64,000 nt of DNA from Parabacteroides sp. Marseille-P3160. Lineage in GTDB: Bacteria; Bacteroidota; Bacteroidia; Bacteroidales; Tannerellaceae. Numbering within the stretch: the stretch's first letter is position 1; every line of letters begins with the position of its first letter. The position numbers and the translations under genes were made by a program. Below the pieces are notes generated by a model, which ran no database searches, was not told the DNA's origin, and worked only from the letters and a program-made list of their open reading frames with translations. The stretch is from contig NZ_LT799418.1 in the NCBI RefSeq assembly GCF_900162725.1, positions 4,281,054-4,345,053 on the forward strand, in the 5' to 3' direction. Positions 11,201 through 19,647 of this stretch are shown piece by piece.

Positions 11201-11657
11201 CATTTACACCGATCAAAGGTTCGCCTTTCAGATCCGTGACATTTCCGGTAATACGAAGGCCTTCTTGCTGAGCTCCTTTTTTAGAAGCATTATCGGAAGA
11301 GATAGATACAATAATTTATCTTCCGGAAAGACGATAGGTCATTCCAGTACCTACAAATAGTTCATTTAATACATTTTCTATTTTCCTTCCCGAAGAAGAA
11401 ATAGAGACCTTTTTATCTAAAAACATTTTTACGTTATCGGAGTAAAAGAATATATATTCACTCTTTTTCTCTATTTCAGTAAATACATCTTTTACTGTTT
11501 TATTCGTAATATCTAAAGATAAGAAAGTTTGAGAATGACTGCTTTCTGCAAAACAGAAACTGATTCCGAGGGAAAAAAACATCAGCATAGTTTTCATTAG
11601 TCTGCATAGTCTGGTAAGATTAGCTTTTTTTAAGCTAAAAACTATTGTATTAGTCAT
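8268..11657 (-). pseudogene. STN-domain SusC/RagA TonB-dependent transducer interrupted by in-frame TAA
   Basis: The gene spans 1,129 codon positions but codon 114 is TAA (11316-11318). Before it: a signal peptide and a full STN (secretin/TonB short N-terminal) domain ending TGMTYRLSGR. After it, in the same frame with no shift: IIVSISSDN, then the carboxypeptidase-like domain (LRITGNVTDLKGEPLIGVN), the TonB-box-like VVVVGYGTQKK, the plug, and the barrel to the C-terminus (SIGLEVNF). Relatives usually have Gln at this point (GRQIIVS), so a CAA-to-TAA change is the simplest reading. Internal restart at Met 11216 would give a protein without signal peptide or STN domain. The STN domain normally contacts a FecR anti-sigma factor, and one is encoded just upstream. 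The rest of the frame is intact, so the lesion looks recent, or is a base-calling error. Confidence 0.8.
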
Positions 11658-11714
11658 ACATTTGTAAAGATTTAAGAATGATTGAACATAAGATTAACTA
11701 CATTTTTAAATTAG

Positions 11715-11746
11715 GATCGGATGTTACTTGGCGGTGTCATCCGATC
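11715..11746. terminator. Hairpin between fecR-like and susC-like genes
   Basis: A 9-bp perfect inverted repeat, GATCGGATG/CATCCGATC, with a 14-base loop. On the plus strand it is followed by TGTTTTT; on the minus strand only by a weak T-rich tract. It sits after the anti-sigma gene and 58 bp before the STN-SusC start. It may insulate the sigma/anti-sigma pair from the sigma-dependent SusC promoter. Confidence 0.5.
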
Positions 11747-11786
11747 TGTTTTTAGAGACAATTCATTTCATCATAAGCAAAATAAT

Positions 11787-13007
11787 TTATATTTTTTCTT
11801 TCACTACCCGTATTTTTCCATCCCCGTCCTCGATATAGGAAATAGGAACGGCATAGGCTATATCTTGTAATAAGGTCTCAAATGAATCTTTCAAGTCCAA
11901 CTTACCACTACACTGTAGCGCAGCAATAGATGAATCGCAAACAATGTCTTTCCCATAATAGCGGGACAGACGGAGAAAGATCGCGTCTAAACGCTCGCTG
12001 TCATATATATAAAGTCCGTCTTTCCATGAAATATAAGGATATACATTTACTTTTTTGACCGTTCCAAGCCCCTGGACATATTCATATTTTTCCGAAGGAT
12101 GCAACTGGTGCTCCGCCTTCGTCTCCCGGGAAGTGACCCGGACTGCACCGGAGGCAAGCACAACTTGCATTACCGGATCGCTTTCATAAGCCGAAACATT
12201 GAAACTCGTTCCAAATACCTGTACATCCACCTCTTTTGTTTTCACGATGAAAGGACGCTTTTTGTCAGGTTGCACTTCCAGAAAGATTTCTCCATCTACA
12301 TAAATCTCCCGTTTATCGGAGGAAAACTCCGCCGGATAAACAAGCATAGTAGACGCATTCACCCAAATTTTCGTCCCATCGGAAAACGTAAGAATCGAAC
12401 GCTTTCCCTTAGGTACAACAAGCCTATTATAGGAGGCAACTTCCTCTTTCGAAATTTGTTTTTCACCGGTATGAATGGCCGACGAGTCATACGTAATAAT
12501 AGCTTCTTCTTCTTCCAACGTGACGATTTTCTTATTGGATAGCAGTAACTGCGTCGTAGTCGACTCCTGTTGCATTGTATCCTTGTTTGCTTCAACAAAA
12601 GAAAGGATATTCTCTTCTTGAAGCCCGAACCGGCCTTCTCTTAAAAAAGGAAGCATGAATATAATTAAGAGGGCCACAGATGCAGCGACACCTATCCCGG
12701 CAAAATAGAGTATTTTCTGACGGCGCGCCTTCTTCTTTCCTTCATTTATAGATATTATTTCTTTCCATAGCGTCTGTTTCTCCGAAGTTGAGATAGCGCT
12801 TTCCTCTTCCTCCCGAACTAAAGTTTCCAGAAATGATTTCGCAGATCTATAGGCTTTTTCATTCGCAGGCTGTCTCTTCAGATAAGCTTGCCAAAAAGCG
12901 ACCGTCTCTTCTTCCGGATACCGAACGGACCGGATGAAATAATCATCTTGAAGAAAATCCTTAAATGAATATCGGGTGTAATCTATATTTAGTTTCTCAA
13001 ATGTCAT
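11787..13007 (-). CDS. FecR-family anti-sigma factor
   Basis: 406 residues from the ATG at 13007. An in-frame ATG 45 bases upstream exists but would overlap the sigma gene and adds an unrelated hydrophobic stretch. Residues about 1-90 form the cytoplasmic sigma-binding part. Residues about 99-122 (ILYFAGIGVAASVALLIIFML) form one membrane helix. A periplasmic FecR domain follows (VVPKGKRSILTFSDGTKIWVN), then a C-terminal DUF4974-type domain (LDAIFLRLSRYYGKDIVCD). It should hold the adjacent ECF sigma until an STN-domain transporter signals ligand. Its evident partner is the downstream STN-SusC, which is interrupted. Confidence 0.93.
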   Translation of the reverse strand: MTFEKLNIDYTRYSFKDFLQDDYFIRSVRYPEEETVAFWQAYLKRQPANEKAYRSAKSFLETLVREEEESAISTSEKQTLWKEIISINEGKKKARRQKILYFAGIGVAASVALLIIFMLPFLREGRFGLQEENILSFVEANKDTMQQESTTTQLLLSNKKIVTLEEEEAIITYDSSAIHTGEKQISKEEVASYNRLVVPKGKRSILTFSDGTKIWVNASTMLVYPAEFSSDKREIYVDGEIFLEVQPDKKRPFIVKTKEVDVQVFGTSFNVSAYESDPVMQVVLASGAVRVTSRETKAEHQLHPSEKYEYVQGLGTVKKVNVYPYISWKDGLYIYDSERLDAIFLRLSRYYGKDIVCDSSIAALQCSGKLDLKDSFETLLQDIAYAVPISYIEDGDGKIRVVKEKI

Positions 13008-13041
13008 ACAAATAAAGAACAGTACAAAATCTGTTTTATAC

Positions 13042-13614
13042 TCACTTTTCAAACTTTTTTTTCATTTTAATTATCGAACGCTGCAGAAGATTCTGTACTG
13101 ATTGGGCTTTCATATCCATTAATTTACAGATTTCATCCATAGGCAAACAATCAATATAGCGATAACCGACCACTTCCCGCTGTCGGGGTGTTAAGACAGC
13201 AAGTAGTCCAGCCATTGTTTCTTTTTGCTGCTGCTCTTCTTCCCGCATGATCAGCAGGTCTTCCATTGTTTCCTCTTCGAACGGTTCAACCGGCAAAACA
13301 CTTAGCTCATCCATAAAATAAGCATTATTTTGCTCTTGTTTGAACCGGTTTAATAAATGGTTTTTCAAAGAGATAAATAAATATAGCCGGATATTATCTG
13401 TCGGAGAAAGTTTCTTCCGGTTCAAGTGCATCTTCACAAACACATCTTGCACGCAGTCTTTTACCAGTTCCCGATCGGACGTAAACCTCAATCCATAACA
13501 AAACAGGGAGTGAACGTACAAATCGTAGATATGACTGTAAGCCCTCTCATCTCCTGTAAGAAAGAGATCCCATAGGGAAGAATCATCGCTGTATCTATTC
13601 TCTATGTCAGACAT
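13042..13614 (-). CDS. ECF sigma-70 factor (Bacteroides expansion family)
   Basis: 190 residues. Region 2 is recognisable at about residues 25-90 (LVKDCVQDVFVKMHLNR, then a LKNHLLNRFKQE helix). Region 4 is at about 130-185 (LTPRQREVVGYRYIDCLPMDEIC, with the VQNLLQRSIIKMKKKF helix). There is no anti-sigma fusion. It is the first gene of a sigma/FecR/STN-SusC/SusD/SusE series, the standard layout for trans-envelope signalling in host- or plant-glycan loci. Its gene stops 34 bp before the FecR start. Expected targets are the SusC promoter downstream of FecR and possibly its own. Confidence 0.94.
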   Translation of the reverse strand: MSDIENRYSDDSSLWDLFLTGDERAYSHIYDLYVHSLFCYGLRFTSDRELVKDCVQDVFVKMHLNRKKLSPTDNIRLYLFISLKNHLLNRFKQEQNNAYFMDELSVLPVEPFEEETMEDLLIMREEEQQQKETMAGLLAVLTPRQREVVGYRYIDCLPMDEICKLMDMKAQSVQNLLQRSIIKMKKKFEK

Positions 13615-13675
13615 TTAAAGACGACATTAGTTAGAACCAAACATCAATCATTTTTTAATCACAGTAATTAACTCT

Positions 13676-13683
13676 CAAAAATA
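13676..13683 (-). promoter_or_regulatory. Possible -7 element for the sigma-factor gene
   Basis: On the minus strand the sequence is TATTTTTG, matching the Bacteroidetes -7 consensus TAnnTTTG, 62 bp before the sigma-factor ATG. No matching -33 TTTG is present at 19-21 bp, so the call rests on one element only. Confidence 0.35.
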
Positions 13684-13763
13684 CGCCTTTTTGCCGCAAT
13701 AACCGTAACAGGACTGTAGATTTTCAGATGCTATTTTTTACCTTAAGAATCAACCGAACATGA

Positions 13764-13794
13764 TTTGCCGATTTAATTTTTAATTGTAAATTTG
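13764..13794 (+). promoter_or_regulatory. Bacteroidetes sigma-ABfr-type promoter for the cstA-like gene
   Basis: -33 TTTG at 13764-13767 and -7 TAAATTTG at 13787-13794, separated by 19 bp, a full match to the Bacteroidetes housekeeping consensus. The start of the transporter gene lies 48 bp after the -7 element. Confidence 0.75.
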
Positions 13795-13842
13795 CGAAAG
13801 GAAATCCTTACTATACTGTGAACCAATAAAAGAAAAACGACC

Positions 13843-15684
13843 GTGGAATTTTTAAATGGAATGAATGCGCTAACCTTAGTCTTTGCCGCACTTTGTATTT
13901 TTGCTATTTCTTACCGTTTTTACGGTATCTTTTTAGCCAATAAAGTATTGAAGTTAGATAAGAATCGAGTCACACCGGCGATAAAATATGCCGATGGAAA
14001 CGATTATGTAGCCACTGATAAAAATGTTCTTTTCGGACATCATTTTGCAGCGATTGCTGCGGCAGGCCCTTTGGTCGGACCGGTGCTGGCAGCCCAATTC
14101 GGATTTCTTCCGGGGGCGCTATGGATCCTGATCGGCTGCGTGCTTGGCGGGGGAGTTCACGACATGGTCGTCCTTTTCGCTTCCGTACGCCACAAAGGAC
14201 AGAGCCTGGCCACCATCGCTACCAGGGAAATTAACCCGGTGACGGGAACGGTTGCCGGCTTTGCTATTCTTTTCATCCTGATATTGACATTGGCCGGACT
14301 TTCGTTAGCCTGTGTCAGTGCGATGCATAACGCCCCCTGGTCGCTTTTCACCGTTTTCATTACGATACCGATCGCTATCCTGATGGGATTAATCATGAGA
14401 TACCGGAAAAACAGTATTGCCCTTGCCAGTATTATAGGATTGGTATTGCTTGTATCCGGTATTATTTCCGGACACCATTTGATGCAGTCCGAATTTCTAA
14501 GCAATATGTTTAACTGGGACATCAAAACCGTTTCGATCGCTATCCCGATCTATGGATTTTTCGCTTCCGTGCTTCCGGTATGGTTCCTGCTCGTTCCACG
14601 CGATTATCTTTCCACTTACCTGAAAATAGGAACGATACTGATGCTCGCCATCGGAATTGTCTTTGTGCATCCCGTTATGCAAATGCCGGCGATCACTCCC
14701 TTTATTCATGGTGGAGGACCGGTGATCGGTGGACCAGTACTGCCGTTTATCTTCATCACGATCGCATGCGGAGCGATTTCCGGATTCCACGCTATTATCG
14801 CCACGGGAACGACTCCTAAAATGATTAAAAACGAACGTGAAATGCTTTACGTAGGATACGGCGCCATGCTGACGGAAGGCTTTGTCGCTTTGATGGCTTT
14901 GATTGCCGCTTGCACGTTATTACCGGGTGATTATTTCGCCATTAACACCCCCACAGATGCATATGCCGGATTTATGGCGCAACACCCTTCCCTTGCAGCA
15001 GTAGACCTGCCCTATTTCAGCGAACATATCGGAATCGACCTGCATGGACGGACGGGAGGTGCCGTATCATTAGCTGTCGGTATGGCTCATATTTTCAATA
15101 AGATCCCCCATATGGATCAGTTAATGGCCTATTGGTACAACTTTGCAATTATGTTCGAAGCCGTATTCATTCTTACGGCGATCGATGCGGGAACCCGGGT
15201 CGGACGTTTCTTCCTGCAGGAAATGCTCGGGCGGGTTTTTCCAAAATTTAACGATAAACACTGGCTTCCGGGGATTATTATCACCAGCGTCGCTTTCACC
15301 CTGACTTGGGGCTATTTGGTATATACCGGAAATATCAGCAGTATCTGGCCGTTATTCGGATTAAGCAACCAACTGCTGGCCGCCTGTGCCTTGATTGTCA
15401 GTACGACGATGCTGATCAGGATGAATCGCGGACTATACAGCCTATGTACAGCCATTCCCGGCCTTTTTATGGCGGTCATCACCTTTTGGGCAGGTTATCT
15501 CCAAATCACAGGAAGTTATCTGCCCAACAAACAGTATCTCCTCGCCATCCTGGCCATTGTCGCCTTAATATTGATGCTCTTTGTTTTTCTGGGAGCCTTT
15601 AAGAAATGGATCCAATTGATCAGGAGCAATACAACGGTCAAGGATGCCTATGGGGAAACCGTAAAGGCAGTCGTAGAAGAATAG
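13843..15684 (+). CDS. CstA-family carbon-starvation / pyruvate-type transporter
   Basis: 613 residues, many hydrophobic segments, cytoplasmic membrane. The start is GTG at 13843; an ATG seven codons in (13861) is an alternative. The N-terminal half carries CstA family signatures (FGHHFAAIAAAGPLVGPVLAAQ, here cited in part, and GGGVHDMVVLFASVRHKG). The C-terminal half is the CstA 5TM part, with DAGTRVGRFFLQEMLG and WGYLVYTGNISSIWPLFG. Characterised relatives (CstA, BtsT/YjiY) import peptides or pyruvate with protons. It stands alone between two minus-strand units and has its own strong promoter, so it is probably not part of the glycan operons. Confidence 0.93.
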   Translation: MEFLNGMNALTLVFAALCIFAISYRFYGIFLANKVLKLDKNRVTPAIKYADGNDYVATDKNVLFGHHFAAIAAAGPLVGPVLAAQFGFLPGALWILIGCVLGGGVHDMVVLFASVRHKGQSLATIATREINPVTGTVAGFAILFILILTLAGLSLACVSAMHNAPWSLFTVFITIPIAILMGLIMRYRKNSIALASIIGLVLLVSGIISGHHLMQSEFLSNMFNWDIKTVSIAIPIYGFFASVLPVWFLLVPRDYLSTYLKIGTILMLAIGIVFVHPVMQMPAITPFIHGGGPVIGGPVLPFIFITIACGAISGFHAIIATGTTPKMIKNEREMLYVGYGAMLTEGFVALMALIAACTLLPGDYFAINTPTDAYAGFMAQHPSLAAVDLPYFSEHIGIDLHGRTGGAVSLAVGMAHIFNKIPHMDQLMAYWYNFAIMFEAVFILTAIDAGTRVGRFFLQEMLGRVFPKFNDKHWLPGIIITSVAFTLTWGYLVYTGNISSIWPLFGLSNQLLAACALIVSTTMLIRMNRGLYSLCTAIPGLFMAVITFWAGYLQITGSYLPNKQYLLAILAIVALILMLFVFLGAFKKWIQLIRSNTTVKDAYGETVKAVVEE

Positions 15685-15707
15685 GAAAAATTATTTTCCT
15701 ATTCTTC
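15676..15707. terminator. Hairpin shared by two convergent gene ends
   Basis: A perfect 14-bp inverted repeat, GAAGAATAGGAAAA and its complement, with loop ATTA. The left arm contains the last codons and stop (GAA GAA TAG) of the cstA-like gene; the right arm, read on the other strand, contains the identical last codons and stop of the convergent GH99-like gene. No T-run follows the stem on either strand, so termination is inferred from symmetry and position. Confidence 0.55.
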
Positions 15708-17708
15708 CCAGATATACCGGTAATTAAACCGCCGGTTAGGAGCCGTATCTCCATCCGTACAAAGTGAAATCGGATCTATTAGATCAGCCGGGGCATCACT
15801 CCATTTGAAGTCGAAAATAAAGTTTTTGCCGGTAAGTCCAAGCTTCTTCCGGGGAATTCTCAACTCCAATTGGCATTGTGTATACGAATAATCCAAGGTC
15901 GCCACTTGTACCCATGGGTTCTTTGCTTTGGAAGCATCGTAACGCATCAGCGTCGTTTGCTTACTTCCTTTTATCTCTTTATTGATTAAATAGTCATACC
16001 CGTACCACCCGGTAGTAGGGTCATGATCCGCATCAATCAGAAGGAGCATCCAATTCTTATCCAAAGAAGAAGTCAGCGGCTGATCCGTTTCGGCATAAAA
16101 ATAGATGTATTTGCTATCGACGGCGACTTTAGAAGTTATGATATCATTCCGGCCGGAAGTATTCATATAATGCAAGCCGCCATACCCATTATAGTCACGA
16201 TGAACCACATCTCCCTTTGTATCACGGAATTCAGTCGTGATTTGGTCCCAGTCCTGAAAGGAAGCATCGATCTTTATGGATGCATATCCTTTGTTTTGAG
16301 GGATCGGACGAACCCCCTTGTATCTTCGGATATTTTGAGCCATCTGCATATAATAATTATCCGTATAACCACCTTTCATCGGTTGGATCGTCCGGTTGAA
16401 TTCCGCGTTGTACTGGTCGACAAAATAAAAAGGATTCTTTCTCCCCAGGAATTCCGTCGGACCGGGGGATTCGCTTCCCGGTGCTTTCCCCGAAGGATAT
16501 TTCCCGGCCGTCCATTCGTTCCAGTCGTTAATATACAGAAACTGCGGATCGACCGCTAAAGCCTCATCCCAACGATCCTGAAAATAAATACCATATGCCT
16601 CCGGGTTGTCCACTGTTTTCCCTAACCAAGGAACATAGGCAGGCTCCGGCAAATCATATTCATTCAATGCAGGCTCTCCCTTATCCCGTGTCCATGACTT
16701 TCCGATTATGCTGATCGGGTGTTGCGCCGGCGTTACGGCCGCCTCTTCTACTCTCCCTTGATGGGTAGAAGCCAATCCTTCCGGTGGCATGTTCCGTACT
16801 TTTTTGTCGCCCAAATCATATCCAAAGCTCCAATTATCTTCGGTTCCAACAAATCGTTTGTCCGCCCATTTATAATATCCCCACCACATCGTGCGAAGTG
16901 TAAAATATTCTTTGACTTCCTTCGTATAATCTGCATAGTTTTTCCCGGTGTAGTCCGGATCTTGAAAATGTGGGTTCGACGGATCAATGGAAGCTTTAGG
17001 ATCATAATTAGGATTCGGGTTTTCAACGCCTCCTCCGTTAGCATCGAAAACAGGCTCCCCGTTGTATAATAACAAAGGTTTTCCATCCCAATAAAACCAT
17101 AAATCCCGGTATTTATTTTGTTTGTAAATCTTCTCGTACAAATCCTGAACAACCGTGATCACAGGGCCGTTAAACGCCCAGAAACAAAACCGAGGCACCT
17201 TATTTCCTTCCGACTTCATTTTTTGCATCACAGAAAACAACGCATCCCATTCCGACCAGTACCTCACTGCATTAGTTACATCCATCACCAATACATCAAT
17301 TCCCGCATCGGCCAACATAGACATATCTTTCCGGATCACATACTCATCTTTACTCAGGAAATATCCCATCTCGGGCTCTCCCCAATGATAAGAACCCTCC
17401 GTCCATAACGGATGATTTGCATCTAACCGCGCCGAAGAATCGGCGCTCAATACTTTCGTTACATCAGCCGTATAAGGAGATTTCAATGTCGCCAGATGAT
17501 CTCCGTGCCAAGTTATATAAAAGATACCGGTCACTCTCCGTTGATCGGTTTTCACCGTACCCACTTTCTCCGACGTAGGCATCAGCCGCCCCAGTGCATC
17601 GACACCCACCCAGGTATCAGAATAAATATCCCTGTAATCTGTCGTTTGAGCAAAAGCAGTTGAAAAATTCCATGTGATAAAAGCAAACAGTATTAAAATT
17701 CGTTTCAT
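15699..17708 (-). CDS. GH99/GH71-like TIM-barrel enzyme with C-terminal CBM9-like domain (paralogue 1)
   Basis: 669 residues, exported: signal peptide to about residue 20 (FSTAFAQ). Residues about 50-430 look like the (beta/alpha)8 fold of the GH99/WbsX/GH71 group: GIFYITWHGD, GIDVLVMDVTNA (Asp143), LWFYWDGKPLLLY and INDWNEWTAGKY (Glu398). The second Glu expected three residues after Glu398 in GH99 is Ala401. Residues about 480-669 form a beta-sandwich resembling CBM9/DOMON domains (YIYFYAETDQPL, NWMLLLIDADHDPTTGW, FDFKWSDAP). The longest of three paralogues in this locus, it has an insert at about residues 217-260. It is probably a periplasmic glycoside hydrolase; the substrate is unknown. 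It is the last gene of the long minus-strand series. Confidence 0.75.
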   Translation of the reverse strand: MKRILILFAFITWNFSTAFAQTTDYRDIYSDTWVGVDALGRLMPTSEKVGTVKTDQRRVTGIFYITWHGDHLATLKSPYTADVTKVLSADSSARLDANHPLWTEGSYHWGEPEMGYFLSKDEYVIRKDMSMLADAGIDVLVMDVTNAVRYWSEWDALFSVMQKMKSEGNKVPRFCFWAFNGPVITVVQDLYEKIYKQNKYRDLWFYWDGKPLLLYNGEPVFDANGGGVENPNPNYDPKASIDPSNPHFQDPDYTGKNYADYTKEVKEYFTLRTMWWGYYKWADKRFVGTEDNWSFGYDLGDKKVRNMPPEGLASTHQGRVEEAAVTPAQHPISIIGKSWTRDKGEPALNEYDLPEPAYVPWLGKTVDNPEAYGIYFQDRWDEALAVDPQFLYINDWNEWTAGKYPSGKAPGSESPGPTEFLGRKNPFYFVDQYNAEFNRTIQPMKGGYTDNYYMQMAQNIRRYKGVRPIPQNKGYASIKIDASFQDWDQITTEFRDTKGDVVHRDYNGYGGLHYMNTSGRNDIITSKVAVDSKYIYFYAETDQPLTSSLDKNWMLLLIDADHDPTTGWYGYDYLINKEIKGSKQTTLMRYDASKAKNPWVQVATLDYSYTQCQLELRIPRKKLGLTGKNFIFDFKWSDAPADLIDPISLCTDGDTAPNRRFNYRYIWEE

Positions 17709-17749
17709 CCTTTTATATTTTAGTCAATAGTTATAATGCCACTTAAATA

Positions 17750-19630
17750 CTAATTTCCTTCCTTAGGTAGCCATGTACAAATCCCCGATCCCTGCCATCC
17801 GTTCACCGATGAATAATCAACCATCCGTATCTTTCCTTTGGTGGTAGGGACGCTAAATTCCATTCTTGTCGTATTAAGAGTCGGTTTTTCCCTCGATATT
17901 TTTACATATCCGTCTTTCCCTCTTTTAATCGTTACCGGATGGTCATAATTCGGATCTATATTCTCGTCACGAGCCAATACAATAGGCCCCCATATCACTG
18001 CCTGAAAATTGTCGCCTTTCCGGTTACTTCCATACGGTGCATCTACCAAACGACATCTTATATCAAAAGAGATTTCAATACGGTCACCGGGCTTCCAGTC
18101 ACGGTTGATTTCAGCATATTTACCAGGTGTTGCCAATTGCTTTTTCCCATTTACCTTCACAATCGTGGTTTTGCTCCATGCCGGAATGCGCAATTGCAAT
18201 GTGAATCTTTCTACATTCCCGGGATCAACTTTAATAACAACTTTTTCAGACTTAGGATATTCCGTATCTATAACCAAGTGTAACGGATGTCGGCCCGGAG
18301 TAGTCATGGAAATTTTCCCGGCGTTATATAAATTAACCACCGGACCAGCATTGGAATTTGTAACGGCTATATAAGGAATATATGCCAGTCCCATAGGGCC
18401 GTTCAGATTGCAACAAGTGACACTCAAATCTCCGAATGTTGTCCCCCAACCGACAGTATTTACTTTCTGACCATTTAGCAGATTAACATAGCTGAATCCG
18501 TCCCCTGTCGGTTTCATTGCCCCCAACAAACCGTTATAGACGTATTTCTCAATCTCATCCATAGGGGAAGAATCGCCGGTCAGACGTACTATCTGGCTGC
18601 AATATTTCAACCAGGTCACTCCCACGCAAGTTTCCATCATTCGCTTGATATCAGGATTAGTCTGTTCAATGGCTGTATTGTCCCAAGCTTCTCCCATGAC
18701 AGCAGGATGATAGGGCAGGTCTGCACCGGCATTACCTATAATCGTTATTTCCTTGTTTTTAATATTATTGTATAAATTCAGGATCGCCTTTTGCAATTTG
18801 GGGTCCCCGGTAACTCTATAATATTCAACAAGACCCTCAAAAAGAGACATCATCTCATAAGCCTTAGGATAAGGTCCACCCATTTTATATGGGTCGATAT
18901 TGTTGTATGCTTGTTCAAAAAGGTTATATCCTTTTGAACCGCCCGATTCAACAATATAAGTAGCAAAATCAAGATAAGGTTTATGTTTAGTCCATTTATA
19001 AAGACGCATAAACGGCTCCAGTAAGGTACTTGATTCTATATGATTGGGACTCCATCCCAAATCAGTGATGCTGACTTTAGGCGTTCCTCCAACCTGGGAT
19101 AGTATGCAATCGGCCTGTCTCCTTAAACTCTCAAGCACTTTAGGATCGGCATTTACCCATTCATAATACTCTTCCAATCCGAGCATCACATATTTACGCT
19201 CCCACATATCACCTCCGGGGCCATCGGGTTGCTGTTCAATTTCCACACAACTGATACTTCCGTTTGCCCGTTGGACAGAAAGCATATCTTGGACTGTGAT
19301 ATCCAGTATGTTTTTCAACTCAGGATCCTGAGTATACCGATAAAACATACACCCCGAACGTACCGCCTTTCCCCACATTTCGCCCAAGGCAAACTTATCT
19401 CTGCCATAGCGAAAAAAATCAACAAATTTAGAATACGGAACAACACCTTTGTTCCAGTTTGTGATTGAATTCCGAATATCATTTTCAAGATAACCAGACA
19501 GATGAATGGAATTAGGAGGAAGAGGGAACTGTTGATCCTCAATCTGTGCCGAAGTAAATGTAGTCGATAGAGCAAACACAAAAAAGAAAACAATGCTCGT
19601 TATGTATTTCAAATTATAGCCGGTGAACAT
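17750..19630 (-). CDS. GH127/GH146-like beta-L-arabinofuranosidase family protein (DUF1680)
   Basis: 626 residues with a signal peptide ending about FTSAQ29. The alpha/alpha-barrel has the family layout. All four Zn/catalytic positions described for the GH127 type enzyme appear conserved: Glu-x-Cys at Glu333/Cys335 (METCVGVTW) and the Cys-Cys pair at 406-407 (DLSVTCCNLNGPMGLAYIP), where the first Cys of the pair is the nucleophile in the characterised enzyme. The C-terminal beta-sandwich is present (LQLRIPAWSKTTIVKVNGK). Expected role: release of beta-linked L-arabinofuranose or a related sugar in the periplasm. It lies 17 bp after the WbsX-like gene and 41 bp before GH99-like paralogue 1, so it is operonic. 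Related DUF1680 groups have other specificities, so the exact sugar is uncertain. Confidence 0.85.
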   Translation of the reverse strand: MFTGYNLKYITSIVFFFVFALSTTFTSAQIEDQQFPLPPNSIHLSGYLENDIRNSITNWNKGVVPYSKFVDFFRYGRDKFALGEMWGKAVRSGCMFYRYTQDPELKNILDITVQDMLSVQRANGSISCVEIEQQPDGPGGDMWERKYVMLGLEEYYEWVNADPKVLESLRRQADCILSQVGGTPKVSITDLGWSPNHIESSTLLEPFMRLYKWTKHKPYLDFATYIVESGGSKGYNLFEQAYNNIDPYKMGGPYPKAYEMMSLFEGLVEYYRVTGDPKLQKAILNLYNNIKNKEITIIGNAGADLPYHPAVMGEAWDNTAIEQTNPDIKRMMETCVGVTWLKYCSQIVRLTGDSSPMDEIEKYVYNGLLGAMKPTGDGFSYVNLLNGQKVNTVGWGTTFGDLSVTCCNLNGPMGLAYIPYIAVTNSNAGPVVNLYNAGKISMTTPGRHPLHLVIDTEYPKSEKVVIKVDPGNVERFTLQLRIPAWSKTTIVKVNGKKQLATPGKYAEINRDWKPGDRIEISFDIRCRLVDAPYGSNRKGDNFQAVIWGPIVLARDENIDPNYDHPVTIKRGKDGYVKISREKPTLNTTRMEFSVPTTKGKIRMVDYSSVNGWQGSGICTWLPKEGN

Positions 19631-19647
19631 AGTTCTTGTTTTAAAAG

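Noticed and set aside
16023..16559. 178-codon plus-strand frame inside GH99-like paralogue 1
   Set aside because: Antisense shadow of a gene with strong family motifs; the translated sequence has no recognisable features.
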